Part shown: positions 29,743 through 37,390 of the stretch, piece after piece
Layout: the number at the start of each line of letters is the position of its first letter
How positions within the stretch are numbered: the first letter of the stretch is position 1
From: Chloroflexota bacterium
Lineage (GTDB): Bacteria; Chloroflexota; Dehalococcoidia; SM23-28-2; RBG-16-64-32
Reading direction: 5' to 3'
NCBI GenBank assembly: GCA_029262695.1
Contig: JAJCYV010000020.1
Coordinates: 1-64,000 of the forward strand
Length of the DNA: 64,000 nt
The notes under the pieces: generated by a model
Database searches by the model: none
The model's input: the letters and a program-made list of their open reading frames with translations, nothing else
Told to the model about the DNA's origin: nothing
Position numbers and translations under genes: made by a program

Positions 29743-31362
29743 TTATTGCCAGGAGCCGAACCAGTAGTATTGGTCGTCCAGCCACTTTGGCACGTCGACC
29801 GCCGCCAGGTGCGGGTAGAAGTAGACGAACGTCACTCCCACCGCCACCAGGAAGACGATCGCGATCTGCCGCGAGCGGTCAAAGTGGCTCTCGTTCCACA
29901 GCCAGTGCACGACGTATCCCAGCGCCAGCACGGCGAACACGAACGCCGGTATGTAATGGTAGGAGAACAGCGTGCGCGGGTTCGTGGCCCAGAAGAGCCA
30001 GAGCACCAGCCAGCTGATGAAGACGAAGAGCAGCGCGGCCTGCCGCTCGCCCAGACGGCCCCAGACGGCGATGCGCGATCCTTCCTCGACCCGCAGACGG
30101 ACGAACTTAGCGCCCTGCCAGAGGGCGAACCCCAGCGCCGGCAACGACATCCAGAAGACGAGCGGATTGCCGAGGTTGTAGATCTTACTGTGCGTGCCGC
30201 CCTCCACCCAGAAGAACACGGGCCGTGCGTTGATCGGCCACTGCCAGAACTCCGACTGCCAGCCGTGCCCGGCCGTGAGATTGGAGTGGAACTTGTAGGC
30301 CTCATCGCTCAGATACCACCAGTGGCTCAGGCCTTCGCCTTGCAGGAACATCGGTATGTACGTCGACATGTAAACGGCGAACGGCAGCGCGATGAAGAAG
30401 ACCGGCAAGGAGATTGCCGCCTGCAGATACACCTGCGCGCGCGGCTTCGACCTCAGCACGGAGTCGCTCGCGATGGCCATGAGACCGCCGAGAATGACGA
30501 ACAAACCGAGCGCCGCCGGCGCCCCGGCCCCAATCAGCACCGTCGACGATAAGTGACCTTCGTTGATGTACAAAGGCACCGATGTCGCCGCACCAAGCCC
30601 GATCAGAGCCGCACCGGCAAGCAGCACGCGCTCCGCCGGTCTCAGCTGGCGGTCAGGTTGGGACTCCCGCCAGCGCACATAGAACCGCCATATGAAGTAG
30701 AGCAGGACAGGGAAGACGATGAAGGCGACGTTCCACTTCGTGGCTGCGCCCAGACCTAAGAAAACCCCGGCTAACGCCCAACGGTTACTGACGAGGAAGT
30801 ACAACGTGCCGACGATGAAGAAGAGCACCAGTGAGTCCGGTGTCCCGATCCGCGCGTGGGTGAACGCCAGCCCGTCGGCCGCGAGGAAGAAGCTGGAGGC
30901 AAGGCCGGCAATCTCGCTACGGAAGAGCGTACGCGCCAGCATGTACATGAAGACGACAGCGCCGACACCGGCCAACGCACCCGGCATCCGCCAACCGACC
31001 GGGTCGAACTGGTACTTTGGGTCGAACCTCTTCTCCGGATCGTCCGCCTCGCTGAAGCACCCGTTCGTGCCACCCTTGTAGTCCTTGTGGCCGTAGAGAG
31101 CCTGGCCTCCGGCCATCAGCAACTTGGAGAGCGGCGGGTGCGTGTTCTCCCTGCCAGCGTAGAAGACGTACGTGTTGTCGAAGTCGTAGAGGGCGGCGAG
31201 ACCGGCGGCGGGGAAGTAGACCTCGTCGAAGTAGCACTGGTCCGGCTGGTCCAGGCGCCAGAAGCGTGTGAAGCCGGCGAAGAAGATGATCGCGATGAAG
31301 GCGATGTGGTAGACGTTCACCGTGCGGCTGCCCAGGCGCAAGCGCGGCGCAGAGTCCGTCAC
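29743..31362 (-). CDS. protein O-mannosyltransferase (PMT family, GT39)
   Basis: This 539-residue membrane protein has the PMT hallmarks. FDEVYFPAAG follows the first span and contains the catalytic-loop Asp-Glu pair. ENTHPPLSKLL and FDPVGWRMPGAL come next, and FAGFTRFWRLDQP at the start matches the family. About 11 spans follow, with a C-terminal FSYHYIPAFVFAVLALGY segment. Bacterial PMTs move mannose from polyprenyl phosphate to Ser/Thr of secreted proteins. Thr/Pro/Ser-rich linkers are abundant in the secreted proteins nearby, which makes them candidate acceptors. It overlaps the next upstream gene by four bases (ATGA). Confidence 0.92.
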   Translation of the reverse strand: MTDSAPRLRLGSRTVNVYHIAFIAIIFFAGFTRFWRLDQPDQCYFDEVYFPAAGLAALYDFDNTYVFYAGRENTHPPLSKLLMAGGQALYGHKDYKGGTNGCFSEADDPEKRFDPKYQFDPVGWRMPGALAGVGAVVFMYMLARTLFRSEIAGLASSFFLAADGLAFTHARIGTPDSLVLFFIVGTLYFLVSNRWALAGVFLGLGAATKWNVAFIVFPVLLYFIWRFYVRWRESQPDRQLRPAERVLLAGAALIGLGAATSVPLYINEGHLSSTVLIGAGAPAALGLFVILGGLMAIASDSVLRSKPRAQVYLQAAISLPVFFIALPFAVYMSTYIPMFLQGEGLSHWWYLSDEAYKFHSNLTAGHGWQSEFWQWPINARPVFFWVEGGTHSKIYNLGNPLVFWMSLPALGFALWQGAKFVRLRVEEGSRIAVWGRLGERQAALLFVFISWLVLWLFWATNPRTLFSYHYIPAFVFAVLALGYVVHWLWNESHFDRSRQIAIVFLVAVGVTFVYFYPHLAAVDVPKWLDDQYYWFGSWQ

Positions 31363-32735
31363 GTCGCCTCCGGCGCGGCCGGCCGTCTCTCAAGCCGGAT
31401 GAACGTGCCCAGGAGGAGCACAAGGAACGAGGCCACCATCAGGATCGAGAAGAACTGCACCGTCTCCAGCCGCCCGAGAAGCGGAAAGTCGACTCCGAAG
31501 AGGTCGCTCTTCTCCAGCCAATCGTAGAGCCCCTCCACGCGCAGATCGTTCGGATAGTAGTAGCCGTAGACGTGATAGAGGTTCACGAAGTGCGACACCG
31601 CCAGGACCACGAACATCCCCCAGAGGAGCCGGCTGTGGATAAGCACCGCCGCAACGAGCAGCGGCAGGAAGGCGGCGAAGACATAGCGCTCGTGCATCCG
31701 CGTCAGGAAGAAGTAGAACGCCATCACCGAGAGCGCGACGCCCAGCGCCAGGTAGCCGGTTCCCCGGGCCTTGCGCAGGCTGCCGACAACGGCTCCGATT
31801 GCCAGCGCGAAGAAGGCGAGGCCCCAGTAGCGCGTCGCGATACCGTACCACTCCGTCGCCCGCGCCTCGTCACCGGAGTTCGCGCAAGAGCCCGGAAGGT
31901 CACACTTGAACCCCTGCTCGAAAAGGCCGCCGAAGTTCCAGAAGTTATAGGCCCAGAACGAGTTCACGCGGTAGCTCGCAACGTTCGTCGCGTCGTAAAG
32001 CACCTCAACCAGCCGCCACGGCTGAAACTCGAAGAACGGCGTGATCAGCACCAGCATGACGAGCAGCGGAACAACGGTGCAGAGAATGATCGGCCGCCAG
32101 TTGCCCCAGTTGTCCCGGATGATCCAGAACGCCAGGAACGGCAGCGCGGCGATCGCCTGCGGCTTCATCAAGAAGCCGATCGTGAAGGCGACAGCGCCGT
32201 GCACCGGCCTGTCGCGGCCGATGTAGTAGACGCTGAGCAGGAGGAAGAAGGCGAGAATGCTGTCCACCTGGCCCCAGATCGGCCCGATCAGAAGCGCCGC
32301 CGGAAAGAGCACGTACAGCGCCGTCGCGCCCAGGCGCACACCGGGCCTCTGCTGCGCCAGCATGAGGTAGATCAGGTACGCGGACGCAATGTCGGCGATG
32401 ATGGATGGCAGCTTGAGGATGTACTCGTACTGGTCCGGCGTGAAGCTGAAGATCTGGTTCGCCTCGCCGATGAACCACAGCACGTACATGTATCCCGGCG
32501 CATAGTCCGTGAACGAAGTGGTGTTGTAGAAATTCCAGGGACCATCGTTGGCCAGCTGATTCGCCCAGGCCTGGAACGTGCCGATGTCCACCCCGAACCC
32601 GGGGAGGAAGGCGAGGCTTAGCCGCAGCGCCAGTCCGGCCGCGAGCAGGATCTCGATGCCCGGCAGGCGCACAGAGAACTTGACGAGGTCGGTCGATACG
32701 GGTGGAGGGCCGGCGTGAGCCTCGAGATTCGCCAT
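31359..32735 (-). CDS. GT-C family membrane glycosyltransferase
   Basis: The 458-residue protein has around ten membrane spans. The first extracytoplasmic loop carries FGVDIGTFQAWANQLA and TDYAPGYMYVLW, a GT-C pattern with the acidic pair (DIGTF). MARMHERYVFAAFLP-like sequence (LTRMHERYVFAAFLP) near residue 345 is typical of GT87/mannosyltransferase-like proteins. It is first in the operon 32735-27594 and overlaps the PMT gene by four bases. A role in building lipid-linked or cell-surface mannans is plausible but inferred. Confidence 0.82.
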   Translation of the reverse strand: MANLEAHAGPPPVSTDLVKFSVRLPGIEILLAAGLALRLSLAFLPGFGVDIGTFQAWANQLANDGPWNFYNTTSFTDYAPGYMYVLWFIGEANQIFSFTPDQYEYILKLPSIIADIASAYLIYLMLAQQRPGVRLGATALYVLFPAALLIGPIWGQVDSILAFFLLLSVYYIGRDRPVHGAVAFTIGFLMKPQAIAALPFLAFWIIRDNWGNWRPIILCTVVPLLVMLVLITPFFEFQPWRLVEVLYDATNVASYRVNSFWAYNFWNFGGLFEQGFKCDLPGSCANSGDEARATEWYGIATRYWGLAFFALAIGAVVGSLRKARGTGYLALGVALSVMAFYFFLTRMHERYVFAAFLPLLVAAVLIHSRLLWGMFVVLAVSHFVNLYHVYGYYYPNDLRVEGLYDWLEKSDLFGVDFPLLGRLETVQFFSILMVASFLVLLLGTFIRLERRPAAPEAT

Positions 32736-32898
32736 CTAGTGTCTGAGGATAGCGGTCAATCCGTGCATACGACGAGTGGACGAGATTTCCTATCAGTCTA
32801 CTTGAGCTAGATACGGCGGGCAATCGAGCGCGGATGCGCGTCGGTTATGTCGGGCAACGGCGTGTATCGTAGCGAGGTGCTCTGGTAACATCTGCCTG

Positions 32899-34146
32899 AT
32901 GAAGCGTCGGTATCTTCTCGGCATCATCGTCCTGCTCCTCGGCGGCCTCGCAGCGTTCGCCTGTGGCGACGACGACGGCGGCGGCGAGAAGTTCGCCTTC
33001 GGCCTTCGCGCGGAAACCGTCGTCGCCGACGGATTTGCCGACAACGTCAGCGCCGTCGCCTTCGCGCCCGACGGCCGCATCTTCTTCGCCGAGCAGCTTA
33101 AGGGCACGATCCGCATCGTCAACGCCGACGGCACGCTGCAACCGGAGCCGTTCACGCAGATCTTCGTCGCCGACTGGCTGCAGCTGGACTGGGGCCTCAC
33201 GGGCCTCGCGCTCGACCCGGACTTCAGCACCAACCACTACGTCTACGCCTTCTACACCGAGTACATCCGCACAGTCTCGTTCACGGACGAAGACGGGAGC
33301 CCCAAGGAGCACGACATCGGCCAGCCGAAGATCGTGCGGCTGACGGAGGTCGACGGCCGCAGCCAGGAACTCACCCTCATCTCTGAGGACTTCCCGGAGA
33401 CCTCCGACCTCGCGCCCGGCTACAACGCCAACGGCGAGCTGCACTTCGGCCCGGACGGCCTCCTCTACGCCAGCGTCGGCGACTACGACCTGTTCGACAA
33501 GAACACCGGCGAGATCACGAACCTCGGGACACCAATCGGCAAGCTGCTGCGGATGACCAGCGACGGCGCAGCGGCGACCGGCAACCCATTCGAGGATGAT
33601 GCGACCGCTGACCCGCGCATCTTCGCCTACGGCTTCCGTGAGCCGTTCCCCTTCACCTTCTCCCCCACCGGCTCCGTCCTCGGCACCGACAACACGACGA
33701 TCAGCTGCGAGGAGTTGAACTCCATCCAGGCCGGCGCCTACTACGGCTGGCCGGAGATGGGCGGATTTCCCTTCGACAACTGCCTAGCGGCGCCCGGCGA
33801 CCAGGCCATACATCGCTTCTCTCGCGCTGGGCTCGAGCCTGAGGCCTTCGTCTCGTTCGTCGAGGTATCCGGCCTGTCCTTCCTCTCCAACAGCCCCTAC
33901 GAGCTTCTGGGCGACTCTCTGATCGTCTGCGAGAGCCAGAAGAGCGCCGCCGCCGACCAGAGTCTCAGCGAAGGCGTCCTGCGCGCCCTCACCATCACGG
34001 ACGGCCAGGTTACCGCCAGCGAGGTCATCGTCAACTCCTGCTTCGGCGAGACGCGCGTCGCCCCGGACGGCACCATCTACTACGCGACGCGAACAGAGCT
34101 GCGACGGCTGGTGGACGATCTGACACTGATCGCCCCTAACCCCTGA
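32899..34146 (+). CDS. lipoprotein glucose/sorbosone dehydrogenase-like (PQQ-type beta-propeller)
   Basis: The 415-residue protein has a signal with lipobox LAAFAC (Cys22) and an acidic spacer DDDGGGE. The body is a GSDH-type six-bladed propeller: FAPDGRIFFAEQLKGTIRIV, GLTGLALDPDFSTNHYVYAF, ELHFGPDGLLYASVGDYD, and FAYGFREPFPFTFSP. These correspond to the catalytic and PQQ/Ca2+ regions of soluble glucose dehydrogenase relatives such as YliI. It would act on sugars outside the membrane if PQQ is supplied. The stop overlaps the next gene start (TGATG). Confidence 0.87.
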   Translation: MKRRYLLGIIVLLLGGLAAFACGDDDGGGEKFAFGLRAETVVADGFADNVSAVAFAPDGRIFFAEQLKGTIRIVNADGTLQPEPFTQIFVADWLQLDWGLTGLALDPDFSTNHYVYAFYTEYIRTVSFTDEDGSPKEHDIGQPKIVRLTEVDGRSQELTLISEDFPETSDLAPGYNANGELHFGPDGLLYASVGDYDLFDKNTGEITNLGTPIGKLLRMTSDGAAATGNPFEDDATADPRIFAYGFREPFPFTFSPTGSVLGTDNTTISCEELNSIQAGAYYGWPEMGGFPFDNCLAAPGDQAIHRFSRAGLEPEAFVSFVEVSGLSFLSNSPYELLGDSLIVCESQKSAAADQSLSEGVLRALTITDGQVTASEVIVNSCFGETRVAPDGTIYYATRTELRRLVDDLTLIAPNP

Positions 34147-34724
34147 TGTCCTCCCGCCAGCAACGGCGCCGTCAGCGGCGGGATCAGATGCGCCCCATCA
34201 TCGGACGCACAGAGCTGATCGTCACGGCCCTCATCCTGGCGACAGCTGGCGTGACTCTGGGCCTCATTCTCCTGCTGGCGGGCGGCGATGACGACAAAGG
34301 AGACGCCGTCCAGGCGACAGCGAACGCCACGGTCACAGGTACGCCGTTCGAACCCGTAGACGCCGCTGGGCAATCGATTATCGACCTGGGCCGGCGGTCC
34401 GTGGAGGCGCTGCCAGACGGCGAGTGGCCGGGGCTCTACGACGCGTTCACGCAAGAATTCCGCGACCGCTGCCCATTCGGTGAGTTCGTCGCCGCAGGCG
34501 AGGCGAATGCCGCCACCCTTGGCGCCTCCTTGCAGCAGATCCGGTTCAAGTACCTCATCGACGTCAGCCTGTCGGCCGATGCGGCCAGCGCCATCATCGT
34601 CGGGGCGCTCTCCGATGACGAGTACACGATCGAGACGGCCTACGTGCGGGAGAACGGCGAGTGGAAGATTGCGCCCGCGCCCGGCACGACCGGCTGCAGC
34701 GGCTTCAACCGGCTATCCGGCTGA
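34146..34724 (+). CDS. small membrane-anchored protein with NTF2-like domain
   Basis: The 192-residue product has a very basic N-terminus (SSRQQRRRQRRDQ), one membrane span (about 24-44), and an acidic linker (GGDDDKGD). The outer domain (about 60-185) has FTQEFRDRCPFGEF and ENGEWKIAPAPG, the end pattern of DUF4878/NTF2-like extracytoplasmic domains. Its function is unknown. It is coupled to the sorbosone-dehydrogenase-like gene by overlapping stop and start codons. The last 12 bp overlap the convergent cohesin-like gene. Confidence 0.7.
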   Translation: MSSRQQRRRQRRDQMRPIIGRTELIVTALILATAGVTLGLILLLAGGDDDKGDAVQATANATVTGTPFEPVDAAGQSIIDLGRRSVEALPDGEWPGLYDAFTQEFRDRCPFGEFVAAGEANAATLGASLQQIRFKYLIDVSLSADAASAIIVGALSDDEYTIETAYVRENGEWKIAPAPGTTGCSGFNRLSG

Positions 34725-35624
34725 GGGGCCGCCTTCCGGCCCGGAGTTGGCCCCACGCCGCCTCACGACGGCCCACGCCACACCAGCGGCCACGATGAGC
34801 CCGGCTACTGCGACCAGGGCCCAGATCAGCACGCCATCGCCTCCGCCGTCCTCATCGCCCTCACCGGCCGCCGGCGCCTGAGACGCTGACTGACCCGGGG
34901 AGGCGCCCTGAGGGCCGTCAGCGGGCGTCTCCTCGCCGCTCGCGGGCGTCTCTTCGCCGTCAGCGGGCGTCTCATCGCCGCTCGTGGGCGTCTCCTCGCT
35001 CTCCGGCGGCGTCGGCGTGGGCTCCGATGTGCGTGCCTCTGGCGTATGCGGAACGGCAGTACCGCTTGGCGGCGCGTCCTGCTCGACACAGATGCGGCCG
35101 TCGAAGACCAGCGGTTCCGTGGGAACTCCCGCCGAGTCGACATGTATTGCGGCACCGACGCGCAAATCGCTGCACTCGCCCGGGGCACCAACGACCTCAA
35201 ACGTTATGTCTGCCAGGACGGTGCGTTCTTTCAACCCGCTGCCATCATCGTTGAATATGATCGCGCCCACCGGCGTCACCGTTTCCACGACTCCGTCGCC
35301 GTCTTTGTCATTGACGCCGCAGAAGCCGACCAGCGTCGAGTCCGCTGGCGAGTCCAGCATGTCGCAGTTGCGGCTCGACGTCGTCACGACGCCGGGGTCG
35401 AAGAGCACATCGATCGCCCAGACGTTCAGTGTCTCCGCCGGCGGGTCGGCGATCAGCTGAACGGTGGCTGAACCGTCCGGCGCCACCTCGATCGCGGCCG
35501 GTGATATCGAGACCTCGTTCGCGTCGGCCAGCGCCGGCCCGGGAACCGCGACGAACGATGCCGCCAGGACGGCCATGAGAACGGCTCCGGTCAGCACCGG
35601 CCGGAGCCATCTGGAGTCCATCAC
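34713..35624 (-). CDS. membrane-anchored cohesin-like domain protein
   Basis: The 303-residue protein has a signal peptide (about 9-33), then a cohesin-like beta-sandwich (38-185). The domain opens with ISPAAIEVAPDGSATVQLI, continues VWAIDVLFDPGVV, then VGAIIFNDDGSGLKERTVL and ADITFEVVGAPG, and closes with FDGRICVE. This follows the cohesin order: N-terminal strand, y-DP-x-V, G-x-l/i-x-F. An acidic Glu/Thr/Pro repeat linker (195-245) and a C-terminal span (about 266-288, LIWALVAVAGLIVAAG) with RRR stop-transfer follow. It would display a cohesin on the cell surface. The next gene upstream, five bases away, encodes a cohesin-dockerin adaptor. Confidence 0.78.
   Translation of the reverse strand: MMDSRWLRPVLTGAVLMAVLAASFVAVPGPALADANEVSISPAAIEVAPDGSATVQLIADPPAETLNVWAIDVLFDPGVVTTSSRNCDMLDSPADSTLVGFCGVNDKDGDGVVETVTPVGAIIFNDDGSGLKERTVLADITFEVVGAPGECSDLRVGAAIHVDSAGVPTEPLVFDGRICVEQDAPPSGTAVPHTPEARTSEPTPTPPESEETPTSGDETPADGEETPASGEETPADGPQGASPGQSASQAPAAGEGDEDGGGDGVLIWALVAVAGLIVAAGVAWAVVRRRGANSGPEGGPSAG
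34921..35004. repeat. four tandem 21-bp repeats encoding an ETPxxGE linker
   Basis: Units gcgggcgtct-c-tcgccg-- with period 21 occur four times with few changes. They encode the repeated Glu-Glu/Asp-Thr-Pro-x-x-Gly/Asp linker of the cohesin-like protein. Copy number may vary between strains. Confidence 0.7.
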
Positions 35625-35629
35625 GGCTG

Positions 35630-36484
35630 TCAGTCTGAGACGGTGACCGTCGTCGCCACGGGCGGACAGCCGGCCGCCTGCGGCACCGACAGGCCGGCAT
35701 CGTGACGCAACGTCTTCAGCGAGTCGACCGGGTCCACAGAGCCGCCGCAGTCAATGTCGTTCCAGAGGCGCGCCGTTCCGTCCACCGTAACGCTAGACGC
35801 GATGAGGGGGCAGCCAGCCGCCTGCGGCACCGACAGGCCGGCATCGTGACGCAACGTCTTCAGCGAATCGACCGGGTCCACCGTACCGCCGCAGTCGCTG
35901 TCGCCCCAGAGGCGGTCCGTGCCGACCTCTTCGACGACGCATATCTCACCGTTCGTCGTCGTCGGGTTGGTCTCCGGGCCCGCCGTATCAGGGCCAAGGT
36001 GTGAGACAACGTTGATTGTCAGGTCGGAGCACTCACCAATGGCGCCAACGGCCGAGAACGTGATCGACGCCAGCGTGGTCTCGGCGTCCAGACCGCGTCC
36101 AGTATCCGTAAACAAGATTCCGCCAACGACTACAACCGTCTCTTTGTCCGGCCCGCCTTCCTGGTCGTCGTCCTCGCACTGGCTGATGAACACGCTTCCC
36201 GGCTGGCTGGCGGCCGGAGTACAGCTGTCCATACTAACAACCGCAGGGTCGAAGACGACGTCTATGATCCAGACGCCCAGGCTCTCCGCCGGTGGCGTTG
36301 AGACGAGGGCCACGGAGGCTGTGGCGCCGACACCGACCTCCTTATCCGCAGGTGAGATGGCGAGGCTGTTCACTCCGCCGGCCTCCGTCCCGCGCGGAGA
36401 CGTCAGCAACATCAGCGAAACCGCGGCCAGCGCGATCACAACGGCGACGACCGGCCGAAAGGACAGTCCAGAGGTGCGGGTCAT
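35630..36484 (-). CDS. adaptor protein: cohesin-like domain plus two dockerin-like modules
   Basis: The start is the ATG at 36482-36484, preceded by AGGAGGAA, giving 284 residues. A signal peptide (8-35) leads into a cohesin-like domain (38-183: LAISPADKEVGVGATASV, VWIIDVVFDPAVV, LASITFSAVGAIG). Two dockerin-like modules then follow (193-225 and 241-273), each W-G/N-D-x-D-C-G-G-x-V-D-P-V-D-S-L-K-T-L-R-H-D-A-G-L. This combines receptor and ligand domains in one polypeptide, as in scaffold adaptors. The two modules are almost identical in DNA. It is separated by a terminator from the upstream operon and lies five bases from the anchored cohesin gene. Confidence 0.82.
   Translation of the reverse strand: MTRTSGLSFRPVVAVVIALAAVSLMLLTSPRGTEAGGVNSLAISPADKEVGVGATASVALVSTPPAESLGVWIIDVVFDPAVVSMDSCTPAASQPGSVFISQCEDDDQEGGPDKETVVVVGGILFTDTGRGLDAETTLASITFSAVGAIGECSDLTINVVSHLGPDTAGPETNPTTTNGEICVVEEVGTDRLWGDSDCGGTVDPVDSLKTLRHDAGLSVPQAAGCPLIASSVTVDGTARLWNDIDCGGSVDPVDSLKTLRHDAGLSVPQAAGCPPVATTVTVSD
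35667..35881. repeat. recently duplicated dockerin-module DNA
   Basis: Bases 35667-35737 and 35811-35881 (71 bp each, offset 144 bp = 48 codons) differ at about two positions. They encode the two dockerin-like modules of the adaptor protein. Confidence 0.8.
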
Positions 36485-36641
36485 GGTGCTTCCTCCTGTC
36501 GGATCTGGGTGCGAAATTGGGGCCGGTACGGACACCCGGCCCGCACCACGAGATAGGAGTACCTAACTGGCCGCAAGTGTAGCAATTCACTCTTGATTTG
36601 GGAAGCGATCAAACCGGTTCGCGCAGTTGAGGAAAGGGAAA

Positions 36642-36671
36642 GGGAGGGGCTCCTTTTCAGGAGCCCCTCCC
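36642..36671 (-). terminator. intrinsic terminator of the cohesin/giant-protein operon
   Basis: Perfect 12-bp arms GGGAGGGGCTCC and GGAGCCCCTCCC flank a 6-base loop. Read on the minus strand the stem is followed by TTTCCCTTTCC. It lies 21 bp past the stop of the anchored cohesin gene and separates it from the adaptor gene. Confidence 0.8.
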
Positions 36672-36692
36672 ACTAGTTACGGATGGATAGGG

Positions 36693-37355
36693 CTAGTTCT
36701 CGCGGCCGGCGCGGGCCATAACCCAGGCGCCACCAGCGACAACAGCGAGACCCGTCGCGGCAAGCAGCCACACCATGGAGCTGGTGCTGCTGGTGCCGGG
36801 GGCGCCACCGGTGTTCGGGACTGAACCCGGGGTCGCGGTCGGCGCGGCGGTCGGGGCCGCCGTGGGCGCGGCGATCGTGATTGCGCCGTTGGTCGCCGTG
36901 ACGGTGAGAGTCTCAGTGGCCACGTCGGACAGAACCAGCGTGGTCGCATCGACGGTCAGAGCCGCGACGCCTTCGTTGGGACCGGCCAGGAAGGTGATCG
37001 TGCCCAGCACGACGTCAGCTCCCGTGATCCCGGCCAGGTTGGTGCCATTCAGGCGGACCGTGTCGGTGGCGATGACGTCGATCGAGCAGACGCCGTGGTT
37101 GGACGTGCACTCCGTCGCCGTGACCAGGGTTGAGTCGTACCCAACGTCGACGCGGTACGAACCGAGGTCGTCGGTCGTGCCGGTGACGCTGATCGTCACT
37201 GTCCCGGCAGGCGCGACTGTCGCCGAGCCTACGGTCAGGTCGCTAATGCTCGACGCACGGGCGATGCCCAGGAACGCGAGCGCGGCTACGGTGGCGAGGA
37301 TGGCCGCGACTACCGCCGCGGTCCATCCCCTGCTCATCGCTGTGTTTAGTGTCAT
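36693..37355 (-). CDS. cohesin-like surface protein with C-terminal anchor
   Basis: The 220-residue protein starts at an ATG preceded by AAGGAGGTCAC, a near-perfect ribosome site. It has a signal peptide (9-34) and a cohesin-like domain (35-163): ATVAPAGTVTISVTGTT, YRVDVGYDSTLV, VVLGTITFLAGPNEG, and NGAITIAAP. A short Ala/Pro/Thr linker (TAAPTAAPTATPG) follows, then VPNTGGAPG, a membrane span (about 194-213) and the tail RAGREN. The C-terminus resembles an LPxTG-type sorting signal with Val in the first position. It is 35 bp downstream of the giant dockerin protein gene, so both share a transcript. Confidence 0.8.
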   Translation of the reverse strand: MTLNTAMSRGWTAAVVAAILATVAALAFLGIARASSISDLTVGSATVAPAGTVTISVTGTTDDLGSYRVDVGYDSTLVTATECTSNHGVCSIDVIATDTVRLNGTNLAGITGADVVLGTITFLAGPNEGVAALTVDATTLVLSDVATETLTVTATNGAITIAAPTAAPTAAPTATPGSVPNTGGAPGTSSTSSMVWLLAATGLAVVAGGAWVMARAGREN

Positions 37356-37390
37356 TCCGTTGTGACCTCCTTGATAGTCCGTATTTATGA

